Shown here: piece by piece, positions 1 through 10,282 of the stretch
Layout: each line of letters begins with the position of its first letter
Position numbering within the stretch: position 1 is the first letter of the stretch
Assembly (NCBI GenBank): GCA_964391015.1
Contig: CAYMKU010000016.1
Coordinates: 16,297 to 80,296, forward strand
Reading direction: 5' to 3'
DNA: 64,000 nt
DNA from: XYD12-FULL-36-8 sp964391015
Lineage (GTDB): Bacteria > Bacteroidota > Ignavibacteria > Ignavibacteriales > Ignavibacteriaceae
Position numbers and translations under genes: made by a program
The notes under the pieces: model-generated
The model's input: the letters and a program-made list of their open reading frames with translations, nothing else
Database searches by the model: none
What the model was told of the DNA's origin: nothing

Positions 1-10
1 GGCTTAAAAA

Positions 11-3000
11 TTAAGCAACGATACAATTGCCTTTTATTGAGAAAACACAGAATTGGCAATGCTCCAAGTTTTTTCCAAAAGAATGCCCCCTTATTTTTTG
101 CATCATTTGTTCGATGTCTTGCTTAGTTTGAGCTGAATCGCTTGGCTTAATCTCTAAAGTTAAAAATTTATCTGGATGTAAAATAAAAATTATTCGAAGT
201 TCGATATTTTGAGTCGGTTCCAATAACTTGCTGACTATAAAAGCATAAAATTTTAATTGAGTAAAATATTGACTAGCTCTATCATAAAGTTCCTCTGCAA
301 TTATTGAATCCGTCTTGTAATCAACTATAATAATTTTGTTTTGAGTTATAATAAGCTTATCTAGGATGCCATAAAGGTAGTAATCGAAATGTTGATGATA
401 AATTTCGTATTCATTTTTATAATTCTGGAATTTTTTAACATATTCATAATTTTTTGATTTGTAGTAATTAACCATATCACAAATGATTTCTGACTTCAAT
501 TTTTTAATTTGCTCTGAAAACAATTCATCTTTAGGAGCTATATTTTTAAGATAAACTTCAACTTTATCAACAAGTTCAGCTTCAGTAATTTCTTCACTCA
601 ATAACTTATGAATTACCATGCCTTTCATTTGTGCGAGTTTTACTCCCTCTCGAGGGAGTTCTTCCTCATTCGATACTGCAAGAAATTCTTCCTCAACTGA
701 ATTAAAATCAAAGAGCTTGGCTGTGTTAATAATTTTTTTAGCATTAAGCCAATTTCGGTTCTCCATCATTAGACTTGAAAACCCCAATTCATAAATTAAT
801 CTATATTTGAGTGGACACTGTTTAAAAACACTAAGTTTAGTTGCAGATATAATTTCACCGAAAGGTTGATCTATGATATTATTCGTTAGTAAGTTTTTTT
901 TCTGAGTTGATTTTTCAACCATTGCTTTAACAGCAACTAAAGGAGCAAGACTTCTAATTATGGGAATTTCGATTTCCAAATCTTTCTCGAATCCAATATA
1001 TCTTTCATCTTTTTTAATTAAAAATTTTAGCTCTGATTTTAATTCTTTTTTTGCTGAATCATAATTAATACTTAATCCTTCCTGAAGTAATCTCATGAAA
1101 GAATCACGTTTTGATGATACTGCTGATTTTAAACTCGCAGAAATAAATAATTGATTTTTAGCCCGTGTAGTTCCGACATAGAACAATCGTTTGATCTCTG
1201 CGGTATTCTTCCTCTCACCGATATAATCACTTAATCCAACAATTGGTGCCGAATGATATTCACTAAAATAGTCCTCATTAAGTGGAACTTTCATTAATAA
1301 TCCAAAATTTTTATTCACCGATATTGATTTCGTTTTGATAAAAGGTTTTTTACTTGCTTCACCGCACCGATAAAGGAAAACTATCGGAAATTCTAATCCC
1401 TTGGCTTGGTGTATGGTCATAATTTTAACAGAATTAATTTCATCAGAAATTACGGCCTGGGATTCGTCTTCAACTTCGTTTATTGCATCTCGAAGATAAT
1501 CTACATAATCGTATAATGTCCGAAATCCATCAGCAAAGAAATTAATTGTCAGTTTTATCAGCTTTTCGATATTTGCTTGTTCTTGAGTAGAACTTATTCT
1601 CCTGGTGAGCACGCTTAAGTAACCAGTTTCAGAAATAATCTTTCGTAATAAAAACGAAACTTCTATTTTACTAACCAATGATATATTTTCTTCAAGACTA
1701 CCTACTACTTGTATGAAGGTTGGTTTTTCCAAACTATAAAATTTTAGCTTAAGCCAAAATGTGGCAGCTTGCTGCAATGAAATTTCAAATATTTCAGAAT
1801 CCGAGACAGAAAAAAATGGAGACCTAAGAATTCCAACTAAGGCAGTATCATCATTTTGATCTAGAAGAAAAGAAAAGTAATTATAAATATCATAAATAGA
1901 TTGGCGCTGATAAAATCCCTTCCCTCCAATTATTGAGTATGGAATACCTTTTTTCACAAAGAATTTTTCAAGCTTTATAAATGATTTTCTTTTTCTGCAG
2001 AGAACGGCAACGTCACCCCAATTAGTCTTTCCCTTCGCTGAATCAACATATTTCAAATTAAGGATTCTTTCAGTTAAAAGATTTGCTTCAGCAGCTTCCT
2101 CATCCTCCTCTTCAGATGATTCAGCTAAGAGTATCTCGATATTTCCATTAATCTCATCGCCCCTTGCACAGACTAAATCAGAGTGTCCCACTTCATTAAA
2201 CAATGGATTCGGATTTTCAAAAAGTTCTTTGAACAAGGAATTAATAAAAAGACAGAGATGAGGAGCCATTCTGAAGCTGTCAGGTAATGAAAGTAAGCTC
2301 TCCATGCCGTCTTTTTCTGTAATTCTATGCTTAGTTTTATTGAAAATCTCCAGCTCCGCATCACGAAACATGTAAATACCCTGCTTCTCGTCTCCAACAA
2401 CAAAGAGGTTTCCTTTTTTGAGATAATCGAGGATTGGCAGAAAAATATTGTATTGGAGTTCGTTTGTATCCTGATATTCATCAATCATGATATATTCAAA
2501 TTTCTCCGACAACGAATTTCTTACATCTTCATTTTCAAGAATTGCCTGGGTGAATAACAAAATATCTTCATAATCCAGGTAACCTGCTTCCCTTTTCTTT
2601 TCGTTGTAAAGATCAAGAGACTTGTTAAAAAAGTGAATGAATGTTTTTCCAACATTTGCCAGTTCTATCTCAACATCCACATGATTCGCTGGAATTTCGA
2701 AGTAGCTTAACTTTCCAAGAAAATCCTCAACTTGAAAACATTCATTTTGTAAAGTCAAACCATCATCACGATTCAAATAACCTCGAATTGCAATAGAGCC
2801 GCCTTTAGTGAGAATTTTATTTTTAAGCTCATCCAGCAATGAAATAATATTTTCGGTCTTCTTTTCAGTTTCAAGTTTCGTAAGAATGCTTACAATCTCC
2901 TTCGCAATTGCATTGCTTGGTGAGCTTTTTAAAACAACTGAATTTATTTTTTTTATTAAATCAATAATAAAAGGAATATTGTCATTAAGAATTTTTGAAG

Positions 3001-3628
3001 ATATTAAAAGAAAATTTTTGTAAAATTCTTTTGCAATTTCATCCACAGATTTACTGTAAAGTGTGGATGCGAGGTTTAACAAATTTCGTCGATGCTTAAT
3101 TGATGATGCTAGTTCTCTGCTAAAGATTTGTTTAGAAGAAAAAAGTCTTATTAAACTCTTGATATCCTTTTCCGTTGGAGATTCTTCTAAAGAAGATCTT
3201 GTCACTTCTTCGACAGATAATTCGATCAACTCATCTGCAAATATTTCATCAATCGGCGCAAAGTTAGCATCAACTCCAGCTTCAACAGGATGTTCACGAA
3301 GTATGTTAACACAAAATGAATGAATTGTTGAAATGTTTGCTGAAACAAGCTGGCGTCGAATTTGTTCAAGCTGTTCTATTACAGATTTTTCTTTAGAATC
3401 TTTTATTCTCTCATCAATTTCTCTTGCAATTTTTTGATAAAGCTCTCCTGCAGCTTTATCAGTAAAGGTAATTGCAGCAATGTTTCGTAATGGTATATTC
3501 TCATTGATGGCTATTTCTAAATATCTTTTAGAGAGTACAAAAGTTTTTCCTGAACCAGCATTTGCCGTCAAGGAAATATGTTTTTTATAATCAAGAGCTT
3601 TACTTTGGTGAGGTGTCAGCATGTTCAT
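11..3628 (-). CDS. AddA/RecB-like UvrD-family helicase-nuclease
   Basis: A 1205-residue superfamily 1A helicase with a C-terminal nuclease, the architecture of AddA/RecB enzymes that process double-strand breaks. Visible motifs: Walker A ANAGSGKT with Lys28, Walker B DEYQDT near residue 385, motif V/VI stretches MTIHQAKGLEFP and FYVGTTRAK, and a PD-(D/E)XK nuclease at the end (Asp1090, Asp1103, Lys1105 in GILDK and VDYKTD). Four cysteines bracket the nuclease (Cys938, then Cys1191, Cys1194, Cys1202), the arrangement of the iron-sulfur staple known in AddB and related nucleases. Only 8 bases separate its ATG from the stop of the upstream kinase gene, so they are probably co-transcribed. An AddB partner is not in the window; it could lie just past the left edge, downstream of this gene. 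Identification as a helicase-nuclease is firm; the exact subfamily is inferred. Confidence 0.9.
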   Translation of the reverse strand: MNMLTPHQSKALDYKKHISLTANAGSGKTFVLSKRYLEIAINENIPLRNIAAITFTDKAAGELYQKIAREIDERIKDSKEKSVIEQLEQIRRQLVSANISTIHSFCVNILREHPVEAGVDANFAPIDEIFADELIELSVEEVTRSSLEESPTEKDIKSLIRLFSSKQIFSRELASSIKHRRNLLNLASTLYSKSVDEIAKEFYKNFLLISSKILNDNIPFIIDLIKKINSVVLKSSPSNAIAKEIVSILTKLETEKKTENIISLLDELKNKILTKGGSIAIRGYLNRDDGLTLQNECFQVEDFLGKLSYFEIPANHVDVEIELANVGKTFIHFFNKSLDLYNEKKREAGYLDYEDILLFTQAILENEDVRNSLSEKFEYIMIDEYQDTNELQYNIFLPILDYLKKGNLFVVGDEKQGIYMFRDAELEIFNKTKHRITEKDGMESLLSLPDSFRMAPHLCLFINSLFKELFENPNPLFNEVGHSDLVCARGDEINGNIEILLAESSEEEDEEAAEANLLTERILNLKYVDSAKGKTNWGDVAVLCRKRKSFIKLEKFFVKKGIPYSIIGGKGFYQRQSIYDIYNYFSFLLDQNDDTALVGILRSPFFSVSDSEIFEISLQQAATFWLKLKFYSLEKPTFIQVVGSLEENISLVSKIEVSFLLRKIISETGYLSVLTRRISSTQEQANIEKLIKLTINFFADGFRTLYDYVDYLRDAINEVEDESQAVISDEINSVKIMTIHQAKGLEFPIVFLYRCGEASKKPFIKTKSISVNKNFGLLMKVPLNEDYFSEYHSAPIVGLSDYIGERKNTAEIKRLFYVGTTRAKNQLFISASLKSAVSSKRDSFMRLLQEGLSINYDSAKKELKSELKFLIKKDERYIGFEKDLEIEIPIIRSLAPLVAVKAMVEKSTQKKNLLTNNIIDQPFGEIISATKLSVFKQCPLKYRLIYELGFSSLMMENRNWLNAKKIINTAKLFDFNSVEEEFLAVSNEEELPREGVKLAQMKGMVIHKLLSEEITEAELVDKVEVYLKNIAPKDELFSEQIKKLKSEIICDMVNYYKSKNYEYVKKFQNYKNEYEIYHQHFDYYLYGILDKLIITQNKIIIVDYKTDSIIAEELYDRASQYFTQLKFYAFIVSKLLEPTQNIELRIIFILHPDKFLTLEIKPSDSAQTKQDIEQMMQKIRGHSFGKNLEHCQFCVFSIKGNCIVA

Positions 3629-3636
3629 ATGCTAAT

Positions 3637-6600
3637 TCATTTCTTTGCAATAGGAAATCTTACTTTGAATGCTGCTCCCAGCTTAAAATCTTCAATAAGC
3701 TGAATATCTCCGCCTATTCCATCCAAAAATCTTTTGGCTAATTTAAGCCCCAGCCCCATTCCGACATCTTTAGTTGTGAAGTTTTGCTCGAAAATTTTAT
3801 TTGTGATTTCAGGTGAAATGCCTTTACCATTATCTTCAATAAGTAAATTGCAAAAACTATGGTCAGCAGTAATAATCAATGCTATATCAGTCGCTCCTGC
3901 TTGTATTGAATTTCTGATCAAGTTTATTAATAACCTCCGTACCTGAGAATTATCAGCATTCACTTTTGGCAGATTATCTTCAGCTTTAAGATGAATATTA
4001 ATTGCCTCATCCGAAAAAAGATTTACTACATCCTTCGTAACAATATCGATATCGACTTCTTCAACCTTATAACTTGGCATTTTTGCGAACCTCGAAAATT
4101 CAGAAGCAATCGAGCTTAAGCTTTCAATCTGATTAAGGATTGTTGTCGAAACCTTTTCAAAAATTTCATCAAAATTTTTATGTTTATCTCTAAATGAAGC
4201 TATTAATTGCTGCATCGAAAGCTTCATTGGCGTAAGTGGATTCTTAATTTCATGTGCAACTTGTTTAGCCATTTCCTTCCATGCAGATTCTCTTTCTAAT
4301 TCTGCTAGTTCCAGCTGATTTTTTTTAAGCCCACTGGTCATTAAATTAAATCCATCTAAAAGATCCTTTAATTCACCTTTTTCTTTATTCTCAACCGAAA
4401 TGTTTAGATCGCCTTGTGCAACAGATACAGTTGCTTTTGTTAGTCTCCTGATTGGTGATGAAATTTTATCTGCCAGTAGTGTGCTTATTAAAATTATGAC
4501 CAAAGCAGCTAACAAGTAGATTCCAAACAGAAGAACATCAAAATCACTTGTTGATAAAGTTAGCTTAACTTTGTTAAATGCGTCATTCACCTCAAGTATA
4601 TAAACTTTGTTATCTATAGTGATTTTTTTATAAAACGAATTGAATGCGTAGTCCTCGATTTTTTCCTTAATACTATATTCCCGAAAGCTGAGATAATTTA
4701 AATTATAATAAACATTAGGATTAATTCGCTCAGGAAAAACTCCTGCTTTGAAATATTGATCTTTTGAGTTGAAAATTTGCTGCATATTATCAAAAACAGC
4801 AAATGAAATTCCCAAATCTCTGCTCGTCTTTTCAAATACATCATTCAAGCTCATTTTATTGTTCTGAGTTTTTTTCATCTCAATTAGATTTTCTATATAT
4901 CCCGATTTCTCACTAAGCTCATTAAATATTGCCTCATCCGTTCTCTTTTGGACAAGCTGACGATTGTACAACGCTAAAACTATAACTGGTATTAATGATA
5001 TAAGTAAAAAAGCAATAGTGAGTTGAAACCGGTAGGTATATTTAAAATTCTTTATATCCGAAATGAAAAGTAAAACAAACAGAGTGGCTATAAAAATTAT
5101 CTGAACAATAAAAAGTTTAAAGAAATTAAAAATGCTCCATGAATACCTTTTCTCAAGAAGTGATACAGCCGTAATATTTATTTTACCTTCTGATTCATGT
5201 TTAAGTGCATAAGTCAAATATTTTTCTTCATTCAAATTCAATGAAAGCCATACATCATCATTCTGCGAGAAATTTGAACTTAAAATAGGTTTGATCTGAT
5301 CCCTTGAGGGATAAATATCTCCATATACTTTAATTAATTTTGAATCACTGAACTCAAATATTTTAAGTTGTGAAAAATCTAAGACAGAATTGAACGCATT
5401 CCTTTTTGATTTTAAAAATTCAGGTATTTTATTAAGAGCTGGGAATGCTGGGTCCCACTGAACAGAGACAGAAATGTATCCAAGTTTTTCATTTTCCGAT
5501 ACTACAGGAGCAATTCCGGTTAATGTTTTTCTATCAGAAGGACTGGTGTTCTTAGGTTCATAAATCACTGGATCGTCTTTTATAATACTTAACGTGGATT
5601 TATCTTCATTAAATATTTCTTCATCTCCCGACCAAAAACAACCAAGTTGATTTCCCTTTTGGTCCAGGAAGGAAATTGAAGAATTAACCGCCTCGCGCTG
5701 CAATGAACTCTTACACCACAGAATGTATGCCTCAGCATTATAGTTGGTTGAAACACTTTTAAATACAGAAACAATATTATCATCTTTCAAATTATTAAGC
5801 AGTACCTCACTGATCATAAAACGAAAAAGGTTATCACTTGGGCGATTAATCTCTACAGCTATGGTTTTTAGCGACTCTTTTTCTAACTCAAGATTGAAAT
5901 GATTTAGCTGCAGAATGGAGATGATCGATCCGAACAAGGCCGAATAAATAAAAACATATTTTGATTTTTTTATATTAAAGTACACATGATATGAAATAGA
6001 AAAAATTAAACTTATAAATAGAATTATGAGAGTGTAATTAATTAATGGTTGCCTTTGAATAATTATAAAGACGAATCCTGCAAACTGGAGAATTAAAAAA
6101 AGTGATATTAAATGTTTGCTTGATATTTTTTTTCTTGCAGATTTGAGCAACGCAAGTTGAAATATAACAATCAAATTTAAAATGAGAATGACCGAAAACC
6201 CAAGAAGTAATACATTAAGATTCATCAAAAGAGTTGGAAAATCCGGCAGAATATCAGGATCACGAAAATATCTCAAGGTCGAATCGAATATTACGCTCCG
6301 CAGTGATGCGCTAAGCCCCCGTAATCCTAAAAAGAAAATTAAAGTTGGTGGAATAAAAAAAGTTATGAAAATTTTTAATGAGGCTTTATATTTTTCAAAT
6401 TGCAGAGAAAAAATAAAATTAATACTGTGTTGATAAATTTTTACACAAAGTATTGTGAAAAAAATTGCCGTAATAAAGAATTCAATTGGCGACCTAACAA
6501 TTCCGCCAGCAAAGGCTGAAGAAAAATATGATGGATCCGACAAATTGCTATTTAAATAATTAGCAGGAAAACCAAGTTTATATATCAAATATCGAAAAGC

Positions 6601-7479
6601 TGAGAAGTAAACGATCAACACAAAAATTTTATGAATCGAACTTTTGAGTTGGTTAAATTCCTTTCTTAATCCTAAACCAAAAAAAATGATTGCCAGAAAT
6701 ACAAGCACTGATTGAATAAGCTCAATAACAAAACTTATTTTATTCACAGCAACATCTAAAATCGGTTTTGTTATTGTTACTTGTCCAATTTTATTATTTC
6801 TGTTATTCAGAAGATCAAAAGAATATTTTCTGCCGTCTTTTGTCTTGGTCTCAAAAGGATTAAAAGCAATATCAGCCTGAATGGAATTATCATCGGAAAT
6901 TTCATTAGAAAGATTCTGTTCTTTGTAATAATCGTTTCTTAAAGTAAAATGTTTTTCAATAGGCACGCTACAAATCAAATAAAATACATCTGATTCGGAA
7001 ATGATTGTATCAGAAATGGTCAGATATGTAATCAAATCTGATTTTAAAAAATACGTTTCACCAATTGGATAATTTAATGGAAAAACATCTTCTTGTGGAA
7101 TCGCTATCATGGAATTCCATGCAATTAATTTCCCGTTTGGTGCTAAGATCTCAAAAGAGTAATCATCGAATCTGTCTTGATTAATAATTTTAACAAGCTT
7201 ACCATAAGAAATATTATTATTCAACACTTCGTTCAGATCATTTTTTACCAGCTGTGAAATACTTAACAGATCATTTTCAATTCTTTGAAACTTCGTAAAA
7301 GTATTACTCTCGATATGAGAAATATTTTCGGATAGTTTCAGAGTCCAATTTTCTTTCTGGCGATTTATAAGAATTGGTGAAATGATTCCTGACAGTAAGA
7401 GTATGATTAAAACAAAAAAGACGATAGCAAAATATTTTCTATCGTCTCTAAATCTTTTGAAGAACGTTTTAGTCATCAA
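3637..7479 (-). CDS. Large NtrY-like membrane sensor histidine kinase
   Basis: A 1280-residue sensor kinase, much longer than typical NtrY (about 750). It has an N-terminal membrane anchor (about 18-38), an extracytoplasmic segment, a block of about seven hydrophobic helices (about 250-530), a second extracytoplasmic segment, three further membrane helices (about 785, 820 and 990), a HAMP linker (about 1005-1060), a dimerisation box AHEIKNPLTPMKL with phospho-acceptor His1076, and an HATPase domain with N box (NSIQAGATD) and G boxes (DNGKGI, GMGLGL). The H-box wording is that of NtrY-type kinases. No response regulator is next to it, so the signal and partner are unknown. It overlaps the upstream DUF4783 gene by 4 bases and is followed 8 bases later by the helicase-nuclease gene. 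Confidence 0.9.
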   Translation of the reverse strand: MMTKTFFKRFRDDRKYFAIVFFVLIILLLSGIISPILINRQKENWTLKLSENISHIESNTFTKFQRIENDLLSISQLVKNDLNEVLNNNISYGKLVKIINQDRFDDYSFEILAPNGKLIAWNSMIAIPQEDVFPLNYPIGETYFLKSDLITYLTISDTIISESDVFYLICSVPIEKHFTLRNDYYKEQNLSNEISDDNSIQADIAFNPFETKTKDGRKYSFDLLNNRNNKIGQVTITKPILDVAVNKISFVIELIQSVLVFLAIIFFGLGLRKEFNQLKSSIHKIFVLIVYFSAFRYLIYKLGFPANYLNSNLSDPSYFSSAFAGGIVRSPIEFFITAIFFTILCVKIYQHSINFIFSLQFEKYKASLKIFITFFIPPTLIFFLGLRGLSASLRSVIFDSTLRYFRDPDILPDFPTLLMNLNVLLLGFSVILILNLIVIFQLALLKSARKKISSKHLISLFLILQFAGFVFIIIQRQPLINYTLIILFISLIFSISYHVYFNIKKSKYVFIYSALFGSIISILQLNHFNLELEKESLKTIAVEINRPSDNLFRFMISEVLLNNLKDDNIVSVFKSVSTNYNAEAYILWCKSSLQREAVNSSISFLDQKGNQLGCFWSGDEEIFNEDKSTLSIIKDDPVIYEPKNTSPSDRKTLTGIAPVVSENEKLGYISVSVQWDPAFPALNKIPEFLKSKRNAFNSVLDFSQLKIFEFSDSKLIKVYGDIYPSRDQIKPILSSNFSQNDDVWLSLNLNEEKYLTYALKHESEGKINITAVSLLEKRYSWSIFNFFKLFIVQIIFIATLFVLLFISDIKNFKYTYRFQLTIAFLLISLIPVIVLALYNRQLVQKRTDEAIFNELSEKSGYIENLIEMKKTQNNKMSLNDVFEKTSRDLGISFAVFDNMQQIFNSKDQYFKAGVFPERINPNVYYNLNYLSFREYSIKEKIEDYAFNSFYKKITIDNKVYILEVNDAFNKVKLTLSTSDFDVLLFGIYLLAALVIILISTLLADKISSPIRRLTKATVSVAQGDLNISVENKEKGELKDLLDGFNLMTSGLKKNQLELAELERESAWKEMAKQVAHEIKNPLTPMKLSMQQLIASFRDKHKNFDEIFEKVSTTILNQIESLSSIASEFSRFAKMPSYKVEEVDIDIVTKDVVNLFSDEAINIHLKAEDNLPKVNADNSQVRRLLINLIRNSIQAGATDIALIITADHSFCNLLIEDNGKGISPEITNKIFEQNFTTKDVGMGLGLKLAKRFLDGIGGDIQLIEDFKLGAAFKVRFPIAKK

Positions 7480-7931
7480 TTAATTGTGAGCTGTGAAATT
7501 TTCCAATTGCTTCCGCTCTTATTTAAAGATATATAGACTCGCGCAGTTCCTCTTCTGCCACGGTGATCAAAGTAATAAATTCCAGTGGCATACGGTAAAT
7601 TTTCATCAGTTTTTACATTTTGAAGCTTGAAAGAAATTACCCTGTGAATTTTAAAAAAATCTTCTAAAATATAATATGCCTGATTTGAACTATAATATCC
7701 ACTTATACCATTAGTAAGACTTAAATATGTTTGGCTGCTTAAATATGCGGAAATCGAAGAGGCTTTGCCTATAGATATCCCAGATTCAATTTCGTCAAAA
7801 ATATTTTTCGTAACAGTTTGACGTTGGTTGGAATCCAGTTTATTAAAAAATTTAGCTTCCTGCGCAACTAAATTTAGTGTCAGGAAGCCAAAAAATATAA
7901 CAATCAATATTTTATTTAAGAAAGCAATCAT
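7476..7931 (-). CDS. DUF4783 family secreted protein
   Basis: A 151-residue exported protein. A signal peptide covers about residues 1-23 (hydrophobic core, then LVAQ before the mature start). The remainder resembles DUF4783, a small NTF2-like family found in Bacteroidota, with conserved stretches such as YYSSNQAYYILEDFF and RGTARVYI near the middle and end. Function unknown. Its stop overlaps the start of the large histidine kinase by 4 bases, so it is translationally coupled to that gene and could act in the same extracytoplasmic process; that is inference. Confidence 0.75.
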   Translation of the reverse strand: MIAFLNKILIVIFFGFLTLNLVAQEAKFFNKLDSNQRQTVTKNIFDEIESGISIGKASSISAYLSSQTYLSLTNGISGYYSSNQAYYILEDFFKIHRVISFKLQNVKTDENLPYATGIYYFDHRGRRGTARVYISLNKSGSNWKISQLTIN

Positions 7932-7990
7932 TTGTATCCAAAATTTAATGAATAATCACTTAGAAATCTATTCATCTGTTCACAACCAAT

Positions 7991-8018
7991 AAAAGGACGG
8001 GAATTAATTTATTCCCGT
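7991..8018 (-). terminator. Intrinsic terminator after the FN3 lipoprotein
   Basis: On the minus strand an 8-bp stem ACGGGAAT/ATTCCCGT with a 6-base loop overlaps the stop codon of the lipoprotein gene and is followed by CCTTTTATT. It separates that gene from the DUF4783-kinase-helicase set. Confidence 0.7.
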
Positions 8019-8818
8019 TCCAATCTATTCAATTCTCCTCTGACTGTTCTGATAGACTTTGGCTTAAGCTGAGTATTACCTTCAACAAGCTGGTAAGCCC
8101 AATCAAAAACTACTCTATCATTTGTAATTGTCTTTATTCTCAGTTTAGCATAATGATTATTCCAGGTCCAAACAACATAAGTGTGTCCAACTTTAGCAAT
8201 AGCATCTTTTGTTGTTGCCCAACCAGCTGTAGGAGCATAAGGGATGTCATAAATGTCTTGAGTGTAACCCATATCTTGAATATCTGTATCATCCCAAACA
8301 TCAAGATAGAATGTTCCGTTGTAATTCTCAAAGAAAATATCAGAATTTTCATTGTTATAAGGAACAACAAGATATTTTGAGAAAGAATACCCCGCATTTT
8401 GAGGAAATCTGATGTAATCAAAAATTACCTGGCTAAATCCTTCTGGTCTGGGCGTAGAATAAACTACATCATAGCTTAGCTCACTTTCATTTCCGTTATA
8501 ATCATATGCAGTAACAGCATAATAGTATGTTACCCCGTTGTTGGCTCCATAATCTACGAAGTAATTATTCGGTGAGGAACCAATCATCGTGTATTTTCCA
8601 TTATAACTATAGCTGTAATAAATATTGTAGCCCGCAATGTCATCTTCTCGATTTTGAGCCCAGCTAATATCAACTCGATTATCCCCATTAAGGACATATA
8701 TCCCAGTTGGAGGTGAAGGTGGTTGATTATCTACATAATAAAATGGATCATAAATGTCACAGGAACTAAAGATAATAACCACAAAAAGTAAAGCCGCTTT
8801 TAAAAATGTTTTTTTCAT
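8009..8818 (-). CDS. Fibronectin type III domain lipoprotein
   Basis: A 269-residue lipoprotein. The signal peptide ends in a lipobox FSSC with Cys20 as the lipidated residue. Residues about 35-122 form one fibronectin type III domain (PPSPPTGIYVLNGDNRVDISW at the first strands, YYYAVTAYDYNGNES at the later ones). The C-terminal half (about 125-269) is rich in Trp, Tyr and Asp and is not recognised. It is probably anchored in a membrane facing the periplasm or cell surface. It stands alone: 164 bases separate it from pyrC, and a terminator follows it. Confidence 0.75.
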   Translation of the reverse strand: MKKTFLKAALLFVVIIFSSCDIYDPFYYVDNQPPSPPTGIYVLNGDNRVDISWAQNREDDIAGYNIYYSYSYNGKYTMIGSSPNNYFVDYGANNGVTYYYAVTAYDYNGNESELSYDVVYSTPRPEGFSQVIFDYIRFPQNAGYSFSKYLVVPYNNENSDIFFENYNGTFYLDVWDDTDIQDMGYTQDIYDIPYAPTAGWATTKDAIAKVGHTYVVWTWNNHYAKLRIKTITNDRVVFDWAYQLVEGNTQLKPKSIRTVRGELNRLERE

Positions 8819-8982
8819 TTCAGTATCTCCTATTTTGACTTAATACCATTGAGCCAAATGAAGTGCCAATTATAATGTTCAACAATGAATTAAAAGAGAG
8901 GTCGTAGGGAGGAGTTGTATGTTTTTTTATACTATGTGTGTATAGTAAACACTAAATTTTGTGGAAAGAATTCATACTTCTT

Positions 8983-10272
8983 TCATATTTCAAAAACTTC
9001 GCTTCCGAATAGCATCCTTTTATTATTTATAACCCCAATTGATCTACCAGTTAAAAGTCTTTTATCAAAAGGTGAATTTTTAGATTTACTTTTAAATTTG
9101 TTTATATCAACTGTCCAAATTTCTTTGGGATCAAGAAGAGTAAAATTGGCTTTTTCCCCTTCTCTGATTTGTGGAACCGCTTGGTTAAGAATCTTCCTTG
9201 GATTGATTGAAAATTTATATATCAACTGTTCTAATGAAAGAACTTTTTTATGATAAAGCTCGCTTAGAGCTAACCCTACAGAAGTTTCTAGCCCAATTAT
9301 TCCATTTGGGGCATACTCAAATTCCGCTTCTTTTTCTTCTAATGAATGCGGCGCATGGTCACAAGCAATACAATCAATTGTCCCATCTTTTAACCCCAAT
9401 AAAATCTCATCTACATCTTCTTGGGTTCTTAATGGTGGACTCATTTTATAATTTGTATCATATGTTTTTAATAAATCATCTGTTAAAGTAAAATGGTGAG
9501 GTGTAACCTCTGAGGTTACTCTTATTCCTCTTGATTTAGCTTCTCTTACTAATTGCACTGATCGTTTTGTACTGATATGAGCAATGTGGATTTTACCTTT
9601 TGTATATTCAGCAAGAATAATATCGCGCATAACAATAAGATCTTCAGCAATGGAGGGAATTGGCGGAAGACCTAACAAAGTTGAGTTAATGCTTTCGTTC
9701 ATAATACCACCGCCAAGCGATTCATCTTCACAATGCTCAATAATCGGGAGGTTGTATATCTGAGCATATTCAAGCGCTCTTTTCAATATACTAGCAGTTT
9801 TTATTACAGAACCATCATCAGAAAAACCGACAGCGCCTGTTTCATAAAGTTCAGCTATGGGAGAAAGAACCTCGCTTTTCCTTCCTAATGTAGCAGCAGC
9901 AATTGGAAAAACATCCACTAAGTTACCAGAAGATTTTTCTTTAATGAATTTCACCACTTCAGCAGAATCAATTGCAGGCTCAGTATTCGGCATACAGGCA
10001 ATGCCAGTAAAACCTCCGTGAGCAGCACTATTACAGCCGGTCGTAATCGTCTCCTCATCTTCTCTCCCCGGTTCACGAAGATGCACATGCATGTCAAAAA
10101 ATCCAGGAACAACATAATTTCCTTTTAGATCAATGATTTTATCAACGATGACGTTTTGTGAGAGTTTTCCAATTTGTTTTATGAAACCATCTTCAATAAA
10201 AATATCTTTTCCACTCTCGCTAAGCTTTTGTTCGGGTTGAAGAATGCTGCAATTACTTAAAAGTATTTTCAT
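8983..10272 (-). CDS. pyrC: Dihydroorotase
   Basis: Third enzyme of pyrimidine synthesis, cyclising N-carbamoyl-aspartate to dihydroorotate in the cytoplasm. It is an amidohydrolase of about 429 residues with the metal-binding pattern of the family: HVHLREPGRE near the N terminus, HCEDE, HIAHIS and CDHAPHS. The start at 10272 is chosen because AAAAGGA sits just upstream of that ATG; an in-frame ATG at 10299 would extend the protein by 9 residues into the end of pyrB and lacks such a site. It follows pyrB by 10 bases and is the last gene of the pyrR-pyrB-pyrC operon, so the attenuator ahead of pyrR probably controls it. Confidence 0.95.
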   Translation of the reverse strand: MKILLSNCSILQPEQKLSESGKDIFIEDGFIKQIGKLSQNVIVDKIIDLKGNYVVPGFFDMHVHLREPGREDEETITTGCNSAAHGGFTGIACMPNTEPAIDSAEVVKFIKEKSSGNLVDVFPIAAATLGRKSEVLSPIAELYETGAVGFSDDGSVIKTASILKRALEYAQIYNLPIIEHCEDESLGGGIMNESINSTLLGLPPIPSIAEDLIVMRDIILAEYTKGKIHIAHISTKRSVQLVREAKSRGIRVTSEVTPHHFTLTDDLLKTYDTNYKMSPPLRTQEDVDEILLGLKDGTIDCIACDHAPHSLEEKEAEFEYAPNGIIGLETSVGLALSELYHKKVLSLEQLIYKFSINPRKILNQAVPQIREGEKANFTLLDPKEIWTVDINKFKSKSKNSPFDKRLLTGRSIGVINNKRMLFGSEVFEI

Positions 10273-10282
10273 TGTTTCCTTT

